Source: an uncultured Lachnospiraceae bacterium
GTDB lineage: Bacteria > Bacillota > Clostridia > Lachnospirales > Lachnospiraceae
Assembly: GCA_910578175.1 (NCBI GenBank)
Contig: CAJTPF010000003.1
Coordinates: 1-64,000, forward strand
Direction: 5' to 3'
Length of the DNA: 64,000 bases
Each line of letters begins with the position of its first letter. Position 1 is the stretch's first letter. The notes under the pieces are model-generated. The model was not told where the DNA came from. It ran no database searches and saw nothing but the letters and a program-made list of their open reading frames with translations. A program made the position numbers and the translations under genes. Shown here in pieces: positions 43,419 to 53,039 of this stretch.

Positions 43419-43925
43419 ATGGATGAAAATACTGAGATTTTAAATAATTTTCTGATGGACGTATTCAATGAAATCCTGAAAACAGAAGAACGCTGTATTA
43501 CGGAAAATCATTTTACCAACCTGTCCGTAAAAGAACTTCATGTCATAGAAGCCGTCTGCCATGCAGAGGACAAAGACGGTGATAACTGTGCCAGCGCCCT
43601 TGCAAAAAATCTGAATATTACCGGCGGAACCCTGACTACCGCCGTAGGCGCACTGGAACACAAAGGCTATCTGATCCGTCAGCGTGACAGCAAAGATAAA
43701 CGGATCGTTCATATTTCCGCTACCGAATCCGGACGGGCCGCCAATGAGGCACATAAAAAGTTTCATCACCAGATGATCGAAGATATTTTATTTGTCCTGG
43801 ACGAAGAAGAACTTCCGGTTTTTGTAAAGGCGCTGGGTAGTATTGCCACTTTTTTTAAGGCTAAATACGGACGCAAAAATATCTCTGCCCGGTCACTGAT
43901 CGAAGAATTGAAACACAAAGATTAA
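43419..43925 (+). CDS. MarR family transcriptional regulator
   Basis: A protein of about 168 residues with a MarR winged helix: FTNLSVKELHVIEAVCH, ASALAKNLNITGGTLTTAVG (recognition helix) and GYLIRQRDSKDKRIVHISAT (wing). The N-terminus NNFLMDVFNEILKTEERCI resembles FabT-like MarR proteins that control fatty-acid genes in Firmicutes, but no fab gene is nearby. The ATG at 43419 with GGAG seven bases upstream is preferred over the ATG at 43407. Confidence 0.88.
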   Translation: MDENTEILNNFLMDVFNEILKTEERCITENHFTNLSVKELHVIEAVCHAEDKDGDNCASALAKNLNITGGTLTTAVGALEHKGYLIRQRDSKDKRIVHISATESGRAANEAHKKFHHQMIEDILFVLDEEELPVFVKALGSIATFFKAKYGRKNISARSLIEELKHKD

Positions 43926-43971
43926 ATCATCCGCCGGCAGATCGCAGCTTACATACTGAAAACAATCATTT

Positions 43972-44009
43972 AAAGGCTCCCGACAGTATTTAACATGTCG
44001 GAAGCCTTT
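43972..44009. terminator. Terminator between convergent MarR and repeat-protein genes
   Basis: AAAGGCT-C-CCGACA (43972-43985) pairs with TGTCGG-A-AGCCTTT (43996-44009), with A-run and T-run on the two sides, so it can end transcription in both directions. Confidence 0.85.
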
Positions 44010-44041
44010 GATTCTGAACTTTATAAATATTCTTAACTTCT

Positions 44042-45133
44042 CTATATGGCACCAAATATATTTGCGATCGTCAGAGCCGCTCCCAACAAAGATACCCACA
44101 GATTGATACTGACCACGATTTTGATCATATCTATTTTTTTATTCTGTTTATTATTCTGTTCCGTTACAATAAATTCCATTTTCTCCAGATTTAATTCGTT
44201 GGACTTCTCGATTATGGTCTTCAGCATGGAAGGCATAGTTGATATACGGACCACCTTACCGTCGATTTCTCCGAGTTTTCTCTGGTTCTGCCTCAGTAAT
44301 TCCTCTATTTCCGCAAGTTTATCCGTATAGTCGTTGGCTTTCAGTCCGGCTATCTTTTCATCTATTTTGTCATATATTACATCGGAATTCTTTTCATTGA
44401 CAAGCTGCTTTAACCGTTCCAGTTCAGCCAGTACCGTATTATCATTGATCTCGGATACCAATGCTTCTACCCGGTGAATTTCCCGAATGATATCATTTAT
44501 TTTGATATTATCCAGTTTATCATTCGCCTTGGCAACTTCCTGAAGAACAGAGTCGGAATTAATGGCTTTCAGCGACTTGTTGATCTTATCAATCTCCAGC
44601 AGCAATACGTCGGCATTCACCTGACTCATGGAATCGTTAATCCTCTTTAATTCCTCATAAATATTGTCAAAATTGATGTTGTCAACCGTTTCATTGATTT
44701 TCTTAACCTCTTCAATGATATCTCCGGAATTCATCTCTTCAATAGAACGGTTGATCTTGTTGATCTCTTCCATTACGCCAAGCTGGTTAAAATCATTGAT
44801 CGATTGATGGATCTTCTCAATCTCAGACAATACTTCATTCGAATTAATCTCCTGCAGGGATCTTTCCACACGCCCGATACTTTCCAATATATTGGAATCA
44901 TCCATTAGCTCAATAGACTTGTTTTCTTCCGCTTCCCTCATTTGTACCAGTTCATCTTCAATCTTACGGGTAATGCCCCTTATAAATTTGGCATTTTCCA
45001 TATTCTGAACTTTTAAATCTTCGATTCTGGAATTGATATTCAGTAAGATTTTTTTCTCATCACTGTTTAACAGTGTTGTATTGATCGATGATGCCAATTC
45101 CTGCTTTTTTTTAACCGTATTCAGTAAACCCAT
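44042..45133 (-). CDS. Membrane-tethered 19-residue repeat coiled-coil protein
   Basis: A protein of about 363 residues, not matched to a known family. A helical N-terminal part is followed by ten tandem 19-residue repeats (consensus about VLxEIxKINxSLxxINSDx), then a short helix and one C-terminal membrane span (IVVSINLWVSLLGAALTIAN). This predicts a long helical rod or solenoid in the cytoplasm fixed to the membrane by its tail. The ATG at 45133 has GGAGG five bases upstream and is preferred over 45163. It follows the TcaA-like gene closely and is probably co-transcribed. Confidence 0.75.
   Translation of the reverse strand: MGLLNTVKKKQELASSINTTLLNSDEKKILLNINSRIEDLKVQNMENAKFIRGITRKIEDELVQMREAEENKSIELMDDSNILESIGRVERSLQEINSNEVLSEIEKIHQSINDFNQLGVMEEINKINRSIEEMNSGDIIEEVKKINETVDNINFDNIYEELKRINDSMSQVNADVLLLEIDKINKSLKAINSDSVLQEVAKANDKLDNIKINDIIREIHRVEALVSEINDNTVLAELERLKQLVNEKNSDVIYDKIDEKIAGLKANDYTDKLAEIEELLRQNQRKLGEIDGKVVRISTMPSMLKTIIEKSNELNLEKMEFIVTEQNNKQNKKIDMIKIVVSINLWVSLLGAALTIANIFGAI
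44321..44890 (-). repeat. Ten tandem 57-bp repeats (19 residues each)
   Basis: Ten consecutive 19-codon units without insertions: examples are ILESIGRVERSLQEINSNE, VMEEINKINRSIEEMNSGD and LLLEIDKINKSLKAINSDS. Each has hydrophobic residues at 1, 5, 8, 12 and 15 and Asn near 9 and 16. The units differ at the DNA level, so the array is old and under protein-level constraint. Confidence 0.85.
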
Positions 45134-45169
45134 GATTTCCTCCATTCTGATGGATTTTGCCATCCAATC

Positions 45170-46309
45170 TTATGATTCTTCATAATTAATACAAGGCATT
45201 TCTATGCCTGTTACTTTCCACGCTCCGTCTATCAAAGAAAAGGTATAACGTGCAGAGGCCCAGCCGTCGCCGGAATAATAATTGATAATACCGTTTAATA
45301 TGGTGGTTCCTCCATTGGCGGTAAAGGAATATGAGTAATCCACCTGTATCACTGCTTTTCCCGGATATTCAAACGTCTTGAGATATGGCGTAATGGTTCC
45401 AATATCCAGTGTCCGCAGGGAAGATCCGTCTTCTTTTGTAATCGCCGCCCGAAGCTGGTCAAAGGCATATCTGCCCGCTTCCTGGGACTGTTCATCCGGC
45501 GCAAAGAGTTTTGATACTTTATCTTCAAACGTAGTTACCCCGTCCATTGCATAAGTATACATATTCATCAGCAGCAGACCGGAATAGGATTCAATATCCG
45601 CCTGCTCTCCGGCATTCATCTTAAAATCACTGGTGGTCAGTTCCATGCTTTTATCTTCTTTCCTGACATAAACCGCCTTACTGATATTTCCCACCTGATC
45701 TGATGACACCGTTAACGTGTGATCGCCGGTAAACAGCACCGGAATGCTGTAATAATCCTGGGTTCCATCTTCTGAAGTTCCGTCGCTGTATCTTGATAAA
45801 TCCTTTCCGTCCAGACTGGCCTTCATTCCGGCCGGTGTCTTGATCTGAAAGTCCTTTACCAGAAAACGTTTTACTGATACTTTCCATGTATCGAAAAACA
45901 GATACTTCTTCTCTTTCTGCTTATTCAGCGTGATGGTATAACTGTGCTGGGTACTATCGCCTTCCATATAATAGCTGACAACATATGTCACGCTGTCGCC
46001 GTTTTTCGTTGCGCTTCCTATGGAAAAATCTTTCATGGATCCATACACCTTTTCTCCGGAACACATACTCTCAAAATTCCCATAACTGATAAAATCGGAA
46101 TTTTCCCCGTCTATCATCTTATACATCTCCTGATAGTTATTGGTGATATAGTATGTAAAATATTTTTCCGCAAACCGGTAGGAAGATCCGGCTCTCTCAC
46201 CAACAGCAATAAATATCCCAATAAAACCGCATACGGCAAGAATAAGCGCAATTTTGATCATCTCCCGTATGACTCTGAAAATCTTTCTGCCAATAGATTT
46301 TTTTTCCAT
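45170..46309 (-). CDS. TcaA-like membrane-anchored extracellular protein
   Basis: A 379-residue protein. One N-terminal span (IALILAVCGFIGIFIAVG) is followed by extracellular domains: an NTF2-like fold at about residues 40-150 (YFTYYITNNYQEMYKMID, VSYYMEGDSTQHSYTITL), an Ig-like part (FQIKTPAGMKASLDGKDLS, TGDHTLTVSS) and another NTF2-like part at the C-terminus (YTFSLIDGAWKVTGIEMP). This order resembles TcaA/YvbJ proteins linked to cell-wall antibiotic response. The ligand is unknown. Confidence 0.72.
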   Translation of the reverse strand: MEKKSIGRKIFRVIREMIKIALILAVCGFIGIFIAVGERAGSSYRFAEKYFTYYITNNYQEMYKMIDGENSDFISYGNFESMCSGEKVYGSMKDFSIGSATKNGDSVTYVVSYYMEGDSTQHSYTITLNKQKEKKYLFFDTWKVSVKRFLVKDFQIKTPAGMKASLDGKDLSRYSDGTSEDGTQDYYSIPVLFTGDHTLTVSSDQVGNISKAVYVRKEDKSMELTTSDFKMNAGEQADIESYSGLLLMNMYTYAMDGVTTFEDKVSKLFAPDEQSQEAGRYAFDQLRAAITKEDGSSLRTLDIGTITPYLKTFEYPGKAVIQVDYSYSFTANGGTTILNGIINYYSGDGWASARYTFSLIDGAWKVTGIEMPCINYEES

Positions 46310-46404
46310 TTATCGTATACCTTCTCTTATATTTAATCAAGCTTACTAAAAATCAGTTTATCATAAATTTCCCCGAATATCAACCTTACAATCTTTGGCA
46401 TAAC

Positions 46405-46437
46405 AAAAGCTGAGGGTATTTTAAACTCTCAGCTTTT
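46405..46437. terminator. Terminator after the broken FN3 gene
   Basis: AAAAGCTGAG (46405-46414) pairs with CTCAGCTTTT (46428-46437), flanked by A and T runs. It follows the 3' end of the minus-strand pseudogene. Confidence 0.8.
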
Positions 46438-46449
46438 AAGAAACGTTGA

Positions 46450-47180
46450 TCATTTTACCGCTGCACTATACACGTCACTCCAGTCTCCATATAATTTCTT
46501 TCCATTGACATTCTTATAGGCCCGTACTTTAACATAATATTTCCTGCCCCCCTGCAGACCCTCCAGCGTCTTAGAGCGCCGGGATGCTCCTGTAACCGTA
46601 ACGGACTTTGAATGGGAAGCAAAAGTTTTACTGTCAGAGTACTTAATCTCATATCCGCTGACAGCGCTTCTCTCCGTCCACTTCACAGAAACTTTTCCGC
46701 CAGCAGCAGAATAAAGCTGCTGTTTCCGCTTTTTCATCCGTGACCATATTGACCGCTTGAATGATATAAACGCCTGCCAGAACCGGAAGTCCGGGATGAT
46801 ATACAGCTGTCCCCTTTTTCGCATACATATAAGAGATTAAATCTTTATCAGGATTCACCATGGAAAAATCCACACCTTCCTCTACGACAAATCCGTCATA
46901 TACAATACTATCACTAACCGCTTCAAAGGCAAATCAGGGAGCCAGGCGCAGAACCTCCGACAGACGGATCGTAACATCCCCGTCCACAAGGTATCCCGCC
47001 GTATTTTTATCGCCGTCGTCTGGTCCTCCTGTATTGTAAACGTACCATATCCTGTTTCCCAGGGATTTATCTCTCCGTTTTGGGTATACAAATCACTTTT
47101 ACTTATAAGAAGGAAATATGGTGCTTTCTCCCGAAACCATTCACACGGCTCTCCAGATTCTTTTTCTCCTATGTACTTTG
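46450..47180 (-). pseudogene. Broken extracellular protein with FN3 domain
   Basis: Three coding-like pieces lie in different frames on the minus strand. The last (to 46450) is a clear fibronectin type III end: KVSVKWTERSAVSGYEIKYS, LQGGRKYYVKVRAYKNVNGK and GDWSDVYS. Upstream pieces include GDVTIRLSEVLRLAP then stop, and VYDGFVVEEGVDFSMVNPDK, which continues to LAGVYIIQAVN. At least two frameshifts and one in-frame stop separate them, and no complete start or signal peptide is present. It is a decayed surface protein gene. Confidence 0.7.
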
Positions 47181-47198
47181 ATAATTAGAACATAAAAA

Positions 47199-49751
47199 TC
47201 ATTTTATTCCGACAAACTTGTTTCCTGCCTGCGTAAACATTTTCTCTGTTTCTTCAATTCCCTGTTTATAGGAATTGCCCGTTACCGGATTTAACAATAT
47301 TGCATTATAAAAATTATATCCCGTTACCAGTACATAACCGTTATTCTCCGTTGCAGCCAGGACAGGCTGGCCGTTACAGACATAATACAGGATTTCCGTC
47401 AGGGTACAGCCGGACAGGTCAAATGCCTGATTATCCGGCAGTTTTTCATTTAAAATATCCACGGCATTTTTTCCGCTCATAACTTCCGAAGTGATATCTA
47501 CATTAATACCGTTTGCTGCCAGTATGCTGTTAATACACAGGATCATCTGTGCCGTTTTGTCGCTTTCTGCCGCCGTTCCCTGCATCTGAACATTTGAAAC
47601 CTGATATTCCGCAGGTCTGCTGATTCTCGCCCATGCATAATACCCACGCTCATCTATGACCACCCCGCTTAATTCATCCGCCCGTATAATGGCTTCGGAA
47701 ACATCATCAAAGATACCGGCGATATTGCCGTGACCATATACATAAAATTTATTTTCTGTTGTGATCAGTTCCCGGATACTCAGGGAGTTTGCCTCTGCTG
47801 AGGAAATTTCCCGGGGATGTTTCAACTCCAGCTTATCCTTTGAAGTAACCTTAGTCACAAAATTAAGTGTCAGTTCCTGTTTCTTTAAATTCGTTGTTAT
47901 GGTTGAAAGAGTCGCCACGCTGTTATCCTCATCTTCATTTCCAAAGACCTGATAGTCCGGCGCCGGCCGGAACGATCCGGTTTCCGCAGAATATGTCACT
48001 CTGTTCAGATTAATCATATTTGACTTAATACCTGCCGATGTATAGTAATATCCCGGACTTGAATATGATTTTAAGATTTCCCCCTTGGAATCCGTAATTA
48101 TTAATTCGGACATATATACGGTAGTCGTTCCGTTTTTATCCGTAATCACCATATTGTCCTCCACCGTTCCGTATGCCAGGTCATCATAGACAAAACCGAT
48201 AACTTTAATCCTCCTTCCTTCTTCAGCGTGAATAACAATCTCCTCTCCGGTTTCCAGATTCAGGGATTTTATGATCTTTCCTGCTCCCTGCATGGTATCT
48301 GCCTGCCATGCTACCAGATTACCGGCATTGTTTACGGCATAATTCCCGTTCTTTAAATCAGAAATTATCTGTACATATTCGCTTCCTGTCAGGTCAATGG
48401 AATAAATGCTGTCATTCAGCATCATATACATGATATTGTTTTTATTGACATAAGCCAGTTTTCCCACGGTCTCTTTTAAAATCTGATAAGGTTTTGTAAA
48501 CGGAATAAAGATCCGCTCTTTGACAATATCCTGTTCTATGTCAAAGCGGTAAAGAGCCGCTCCGGTCATGCCTTCATGTTCTCCTCTGTTCATATAACCA
48601 TAGACCAGAAATTCCACATTTCCCTTATCATCTACCGAAACCACCCGGATCCGGTTATTATCATTGGCATCCCTTATATCAAAATCCCCGGTACTGTCAA
48701 ATACAAACAAGGGTCTTACTATATTTTCACCGATGCTCATCAGCCAAAGACCATTCTCTTTTGCAAATGCTATATATTTATTGGATTCGGAACATAGATA
48801 TTCGCACCGGCCGTCACTGTCAATTCCAAGATTGATCCTGCTGGTGGATATATTCTGGTTGGAAGGATCAAAGATCTGATTCATACTTCTCTTATAGCTC
48901 AGCAGATAAATATCAGTATCGGTTCTGTTGATCCGGAAAAACTCGGTTACATTATAATATTGCAGGGTATCATAGTCGTTCACTGCCGATATCTTATATT
49001 TCATCTCCAGACTGATGACCGTTCCCAGTATTTCTTTAATGCTCACTATTGGTTCCGTTACCTTTTGGGGTTTTAAATTTCCCCATTTGATCTGGTTAAA
49101 ACTGGAATGAATATCCACATCGCCAAGATTTGTATTGTCTCTGGAAGAATTGGGTTCCAGATAACTGATAATATTTTTTGCAGCCGTTTCGTCAAAGGTT
49201 GCATTACTGAACATATTTGCGAATTCTATCTCCTGTTTGCTGTAATCATTGGATAAGATCACAACCCTGGTATAAAAATAGATCATTTCATGACGGTCGG
49301 TCCGAAGTTTTAAAAGAAATAGATATTCTGTGTCTTTGTTCATCAGATTATCAAATTCAATCCTGATATCCGTATATTCACCATTGACAGTAATATCCGA
49401 AGCCGGAATTTCCGTATCCTCGATCAGGCGCTCTGCATCCAGGCTGCGCAGCTCAAAGGAAGCACCCATCACAACATTGTCCAGATTGTTCACCCTTACC
49501 GAAAGGATTCTCGTTTCATCCAGCGGGGTAATGGAATCCCGCATATATTTCTTTTCCATGGAAACCGTATAACCAAATGTACGGTTGATCTCTATGTTGT
49601 CCTTTGTCATAAAAGTAACAATGGGAAGCGAAGGCTTCCCCATATCCGCCGTTACCTCCTTTTCTTCTTCTCTTGTATAAATATAAACGGAGGCAGCAAC
49701 TGCTATAAATACCAATAGCAATATGATTATTTTATTAATGATCTTTTTCAT
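47199..49751 (-). CDS. Large surface protein with C39-like C-terminal region
   Basis: An 850-residue protein with one N-terminal span (IIILLLVFIAVAASVYIYT) and the rest outside. The middle (about 230-600) has repeated short strand patterns that could form a beta-propeller (for example RLNIN-like and NKNNIMYMMLNDSIYSIDLT). The last 130 residues resemble a papain-like C39 fold: Cys in LSGCTLTEILYYVCNGQPVL, then YVLVTGYNFYNAILLNPVTG. The usual catalytic His seems replaced by Val or Thr (LVTGYN), so it may bind rather than cut. It is the last gene of the unit starting at the debranching enzyme. Confidence 0.6.
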   Translation of the reverse strand: MKKIINKIIILLLVFIAVAASVYIYTREEEKEVTADMGKPSLPIVTFMTKDNIEINRTFGYTVSMEKKYMRDSITPLDETRILSVRVNNLDNVVMGASFELRSLDAERLIEDTEIPASDITVNGEYTDIRIEFDNLMNKDTEYLFLLKLRTDRHEMIYFYTRVVILSNDYSKQEIEFANMFSNATFDETAAKNIISYLEPNSSRDNTNLGDVDIHSSFNQIKWGNLKPQKVTEPIVSIKEILGTVISLEMKYKISAVNDYDTLQYYNVTEFFRINRTDTDIYLLSYKRSMNQIFDPSNQNISTSRINLGIDSDGRCEYLCSESNKYIAFAKENGLWLMSIGENIVRPLFVFDSTGDFDIRDANDNNRIRVVSVDDKGNVEFLVYGYMNRGEHEGMTGAALYRFDIEQDIVKERIFIPFTKPYQILKETVGKLAYVNKNNIMYMMLNDSIYSIDLTGSEYVQIISDLKNGNYAVNNAGNLVAWQADTMQGAGKIIKSLNLETGEEIVIHAEEGRRIKVIGFVYDDLAYGTVEDNMVITDKNGTTTVYMSELIITDSKGEILKSYSSPGYYYTSAGIKSNMINLNRVTYSAETGSFRPAPDYQVFGNEDEDNSVATLSTITTNLKKQELTLNFVTKVTSKDKLELKHPREISSAEANSLSIRELITTENKFYVYGHGNIAGIFDDVSEAIIRADELSGVVIDERGYYAWARISRPAEYQVSNVQMQGTAAESDKTAQMILCINSILAANGINVDITSEVMSGKNAVDILNEKLPDNQAFDLSGCTLTEILYYVCNGQPVLAATENNGYVLVTGYNFYNAILLNPVTGNSYKQGIEETEKMFTQAGNKFVGIK

Positions 49752-49768
49752 TCCCTTACCTCGTATTA

Positions 49769-50932
49769 TTAGATTTGAAACAATCTGATAATGGATGGCG
49801 CCGCTCCAAATTCCGATACCATCCGTCTTAATGGCTGTATGTCTCCGGTTTCATTTGACCTTACTGCCCGGATCAGCAGATTTTTCGGAGTATGCTCCAT
49901 ATCAATAAATTCCAGAATGTCGGTTCGGTATCCCTTGATCTTAAGGACTTCTGCACGAATGGCATCCGTCATCAGTGCCGCCATCCGCTCTTTTAATATT
50001 CCGTAATTGAAAACAGGCTGCAACAATTCATTGTGTATCTGTTTATTCAGCTCATGCTGACAGCACGGGACCGACAGGATCACTTTGGAATTCCACGAAA
50101 CCGCCTTGTATAACGCATGATCCGTAGCAGTATCACAGGCATGCAGCGTGATCACCATATCTATGCTGTCCTGTCCGGTGTATTCTGCAATATCTCCCGG
50201 CTTAAATATAAGTTTATCATATCCGTATGAATTACTGAGACGGTTGCACTTATCTATGACGTCTTTTTTCAGATCCAGTCCCGTAATGCTGACATCCAGT
50301 CCTTTCACTTCATGAAGATAGTAATATACGGCAAAGGTCAGATAACTTTTCCCACATCCGAAATCTATGATCTTAATTTCCCTGTTCTTTGGCAGTTCAC
50401 TTTCCACGTCTCTGATAAACTCCAGAAAACGGTTGATCTGCCTGAATTTATCATATCTGGACTTAACAATATCCCCCTTTTTGTTCATGACTCCTAAATC
50501 TATCAGAAACGGAACGGGAATTCCTTCTTTCAGGATATAATTTTTGGTTCTGTTATGCTGCAAGAGGGGTCCTCCCTGTTCCATGCTAATCTGCCGCAGC
50601 TGATTTTTCCGGACGTTTACCGTTACTTTCCCTTTTTTACTCACCAGGATACCGGCCGTCAGATCTTTGCACGCTATCTCACACTGTTTAAAAGAGTGTT
50701 TCATCATACGTAAAATGTATTCCACGGCTTCACTGTCCGTATAATTTTTATGGATCACCCGGGAACCGATATATTCGGTCCCCTGATACCGGATTTCACC
50801 GTTTATTAACACCGGACGCATTTTAACCTTGGAGATGCTTCCTTCCGATCTTTCCCTGGGATTACTGATGATCACCCGGATCAGCTGCTGGTTTATGCAG
50901 TTTCGAACTGTTTCTTCTGCCTGTACTTCCAT
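49769..50932 (-). CDS. Class I SAM-dependent methyltransferase
   Basis: A 387-residue protein. The C-terminal half is a Rossmann methyltransferase: motif I KIIDFGCGKSYLTFAVYYYL (SAM binding), SITGLDLKKDVIDKC, and VITLHACDTATDHALYKAV. SVPCCQHELN takes the place of the catalytic motif and contains two cysteines. This pattern is like the GSTCD/Trm13-type methyltransferases that act on RNA. The N-terminal 150 residues are a separate, probably RNA-binding part. The exact target is unknown. Confidence 0.8.
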   Translation of the reverse strand: MEVQAEETVRNCINQQLIRVIISNPRERSEGSISKVKMRPVLINGEIRYQGTEYIGSRVIHKNYTDSEAVEYILRMMKHSFKQCEIACKDLTAGILVSKKGKVTVNVRKNQLRQISMEQGGPLLQHNRTKNYILKEGIPVPFLIDLGVMNKKGDIVKSRYDKFRQINRFLEFIRDVESELPKNREIKIIDFGCGKSYLTFAVYYYLHEVKGLDVSITGLDLKKDVIDKCNRLSNSYGYDKLIFKPGDIAEYTGQDSIDMVITLHACDTATDHALYKAVSWNSKVILSVPCCQHELNKQIHNELLQPVFNYGILKERMAALMTDAIRAEVLKIKGYRTDILEFIDMEHTPKNLLIRAVRSNETGDIQPLRRMVSEFGAAPSIIRLFQI

Positions 50933-50953
50933 ATATCCTCCATTCCTCCGGAC

Positions 50954-52951
50954 TTAGGAAATGATATCCTCGGCATATGCCCTTAATATCTCTCCCACGC
51001 TCCATGCCTGGGCATAAGTTCCTCTTGAAATATTCGGTTCATTTCCGTCAAAAACCTCAGCTATGGATCCTATACAGCCATCCCGTAAATGGTCTGAAAG
51101 AGGCTCTATTAATTTAGCCGCATATGCCTTTGACTGTTCCGTTTTACCAAATACTTTCACATAAGCAGTTATCAGCGCACCCAGTGGAAATGCCCATGCG
51201 GTCCCCTGATGATACGCCGCATCCCTGTCATGTAGTCTGCCCTTATAATACGGCTGATATTCTGCATTTTCCTGATCCAGTGTACGAAGACCATATGTGG
51301 CATAAAGTTTTTCAATCACGGTTTCAACCACTTGTCTCTCCTTTTCCCTGTCCAGCATGGTATATGGCAGCGAAACGGCGTATATCTGATTCGGGCGGAT
51401 TTTGTCGTCCGGATCCGGTTCATCTGCCACATCGTACAGGCATTTTAAATCTTCATTCCAGAATTCCCGGTTAAAAGACTCTTTCACCAGCTCAGCCATT
51501 TCCGAATATTCCTCAGATTTTTTTCCGTATGCCGTAAGCGGCGCCTGAAAACGTGCCGCCAGTTTTTCCATTACTTTCAGTGCATTATACCAAAGCGCAT
51601 TGATTTCCACCGGTTTTCCGTGTCTCGGTGTGACCACCCAGTTCCCTACCCGGACGTCCATCCATGTGATCTGGTCATATCCGCCTCCGGCATGAATCAG
51701 CCCGTCTGTATCCATATAAATCGAAAAGTCTGTTTTTGTACCATAAAAATGAATGATTTCCTCTAATTTTCCATAGATTTCATCCCGGATAAAATTATAA
51801 TCCTCTTCCTCTCCGGTATATTCCAGATATTTATCTACCGAATAAAAATACCATAAAGAAGCATCCACTGTATTGTACAGCGGTTCCAGCCCTTCATCCG
51901 GAAACATGTTCGGCACCAGTCCGTTTTTCACATACATGGCAAAGGATCTTAGGATACTTCTGGCATCATCAAACCGTTTTGTGGACAGCGTCAGTCCCTG
52001 AAGCGCGATCATGGTATCCCGGCCCCAGTCAGTAAACCACGGATATCCTGCCATTATCGTTTTATTTCCCGTGGATTCCCGTTTGACAATAAACTGGTCC
52101 GCCGCCTGCACCAGTGCAGCGGCAAAGGAATCCTTATATCCGGCCTTTTCTTTTAACTGCCGGATTCTGCAGATTGCCTGTTCCATGGTCACAAAACCGT
52201 CAGCCTCATAGGAATCTTCAATGGTATAGATCACGGATACTTTTTTCTGCTCATAAGGCTGTATCTCTGTCACAATATCATATGGTGTATAACTGTTATC
52301 CACAGCCTCTCCGCCGGTATTTATTTCGTTCTGCAGTATCATATTGCTGTCAAACTTTTCTTCATTGGAGCGGAACCTGCCTTCGCTGATATGGCATTTT
52401 ATATTGATATCCCTGCACTTTTCCGGTATCAGAACCAATGTTTCACTGTCTTCAAATCTTTCACTGAATTTCAGTTCCGCCCGCTCCACTCCGGTACTGT
52501 GTTCCCGGAATGTAAAAAAAGGACGGATACAGAATTCCGCTGCATTTCCGCCATTTAAAATTTCATAACAAACCGCAACCGTATTTCTTTCCCTTTCAAA
52601 ACTCAGCGTTTTTGTTATAAAAGCCCCCTCTGCCTGATATACAAAATGAGGAAGTTCGTCATAAATAAAACGCTGAAGATATTTCTGTCCTTCATCATTC
52701 CAGCCGCCCACTCTCTGGTTTGCCGCAAAAGAATATGTGCGTCCTCCAAAAGTTATGGATTCATCTGATTTATTTACGACAGCCACCCGTTCCACCGGCG
52801 GATGAAGGCTGGCGATCAGATATCCGTGATGTTTTCTCGCATTTGCTCCGATAATGGTATTTCCGCAGTATCCTCCCAGTCCGTTGGTGATCACCCATTC
52901 CCTTTCAATTCCTGCACTAAAAGTTTTCCAGTATCCTTTCCCAAAATGCAT
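50954..52951 (-). CDS. Glycogen debranching enzyme, GH133-like amylo-1,6-glucosidase
   Basis: A 665-residue enzyme. The N-terminal beta domain (REWVITNGLGGYCGNTIIGA, RKHHGYLIAS) is the GDE_N family. The C-terminal alpha/alpha barrel has GYPWFTDWGRDTMIALQGL, EINALWYNALKVMEKL and RDAAYHQGTAWAFPLG, typical of GDE_C, where acidic residues cut alpha-1,6 branches of glycogen. It has no signal peptide and acts in the cytoplasm. It starts a unit with the methyltransferase and the 850-residue protein. Confidence 0.9.
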   Translation of the reverse strand: MHFGKGYWKTFSAGIEREWVITNGLGGYCGNTIIGANARKHHGYLIASLHPPVERVAVVNKSDESITFGGRTYSFAANQRVGGWNDEGQKYLQRFIYDELPHFVYQAEGAFITKTLSFERERNTVAVCYEILNGGNAAEFCIRPFFTFREHSTGVERAELKFSERFEDSETLVLIPEKCRDINIKCHISEGRFRSNEEKFDSNMILQNEINTGGEAVDNSYTPYDIVTEIQPYEQKKVSVIYTIEDSYEADGFVTMEQAICRIRQLKEKAGYKDSFAAALVQAADQFIVKRESTGNKTIMAGYPWFTDWGRDTMIALQGLTLSTKRFDDARSILRSFAMYVKNGLVPNMFPDEGLEPLYNTVDASLWYFYSVDKYLEYTGEEEDYNFIRDEIYGKLEEIIHFYGTKTDFSIYMDTDGLIHAGGGYDQITWMDVRVGNWVVTPRHGKPVEINALWYNALKVMEKLAARFQAPLTAYGKKSEEYSEMAELVKESFNREFWNEDLKCLYDVADEPDPDDKIRPNQIYAVSLPYTMLDREKERQVVETVIEKLYATYGLRTLDQENAEYQPYYKGRLHDRDAAYHQGTAWAFPLGALITAYVKVFGKTEQSKAYAAKLIEPLSDHLRDGCIGSIAEVFDGNEPNISRGTYAQAWSVGEILRAYAEDIIS

Positions 52952-53039
52952 ACTTTCGTCCTCGCTTTTTTCTTTTATTATTGTATATTTCCGTATATTT
53001 TATTAAACACTTTCATTTGTCCACGGTGGTATCCTGACA

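Noticed and set aside
44321..44890. CRISPR-like or satellite array
   Set aside because: The 57-base period is coding. Units differ in DNA while the protein pattern is kept, and there are no constant repeats with unique spacers.
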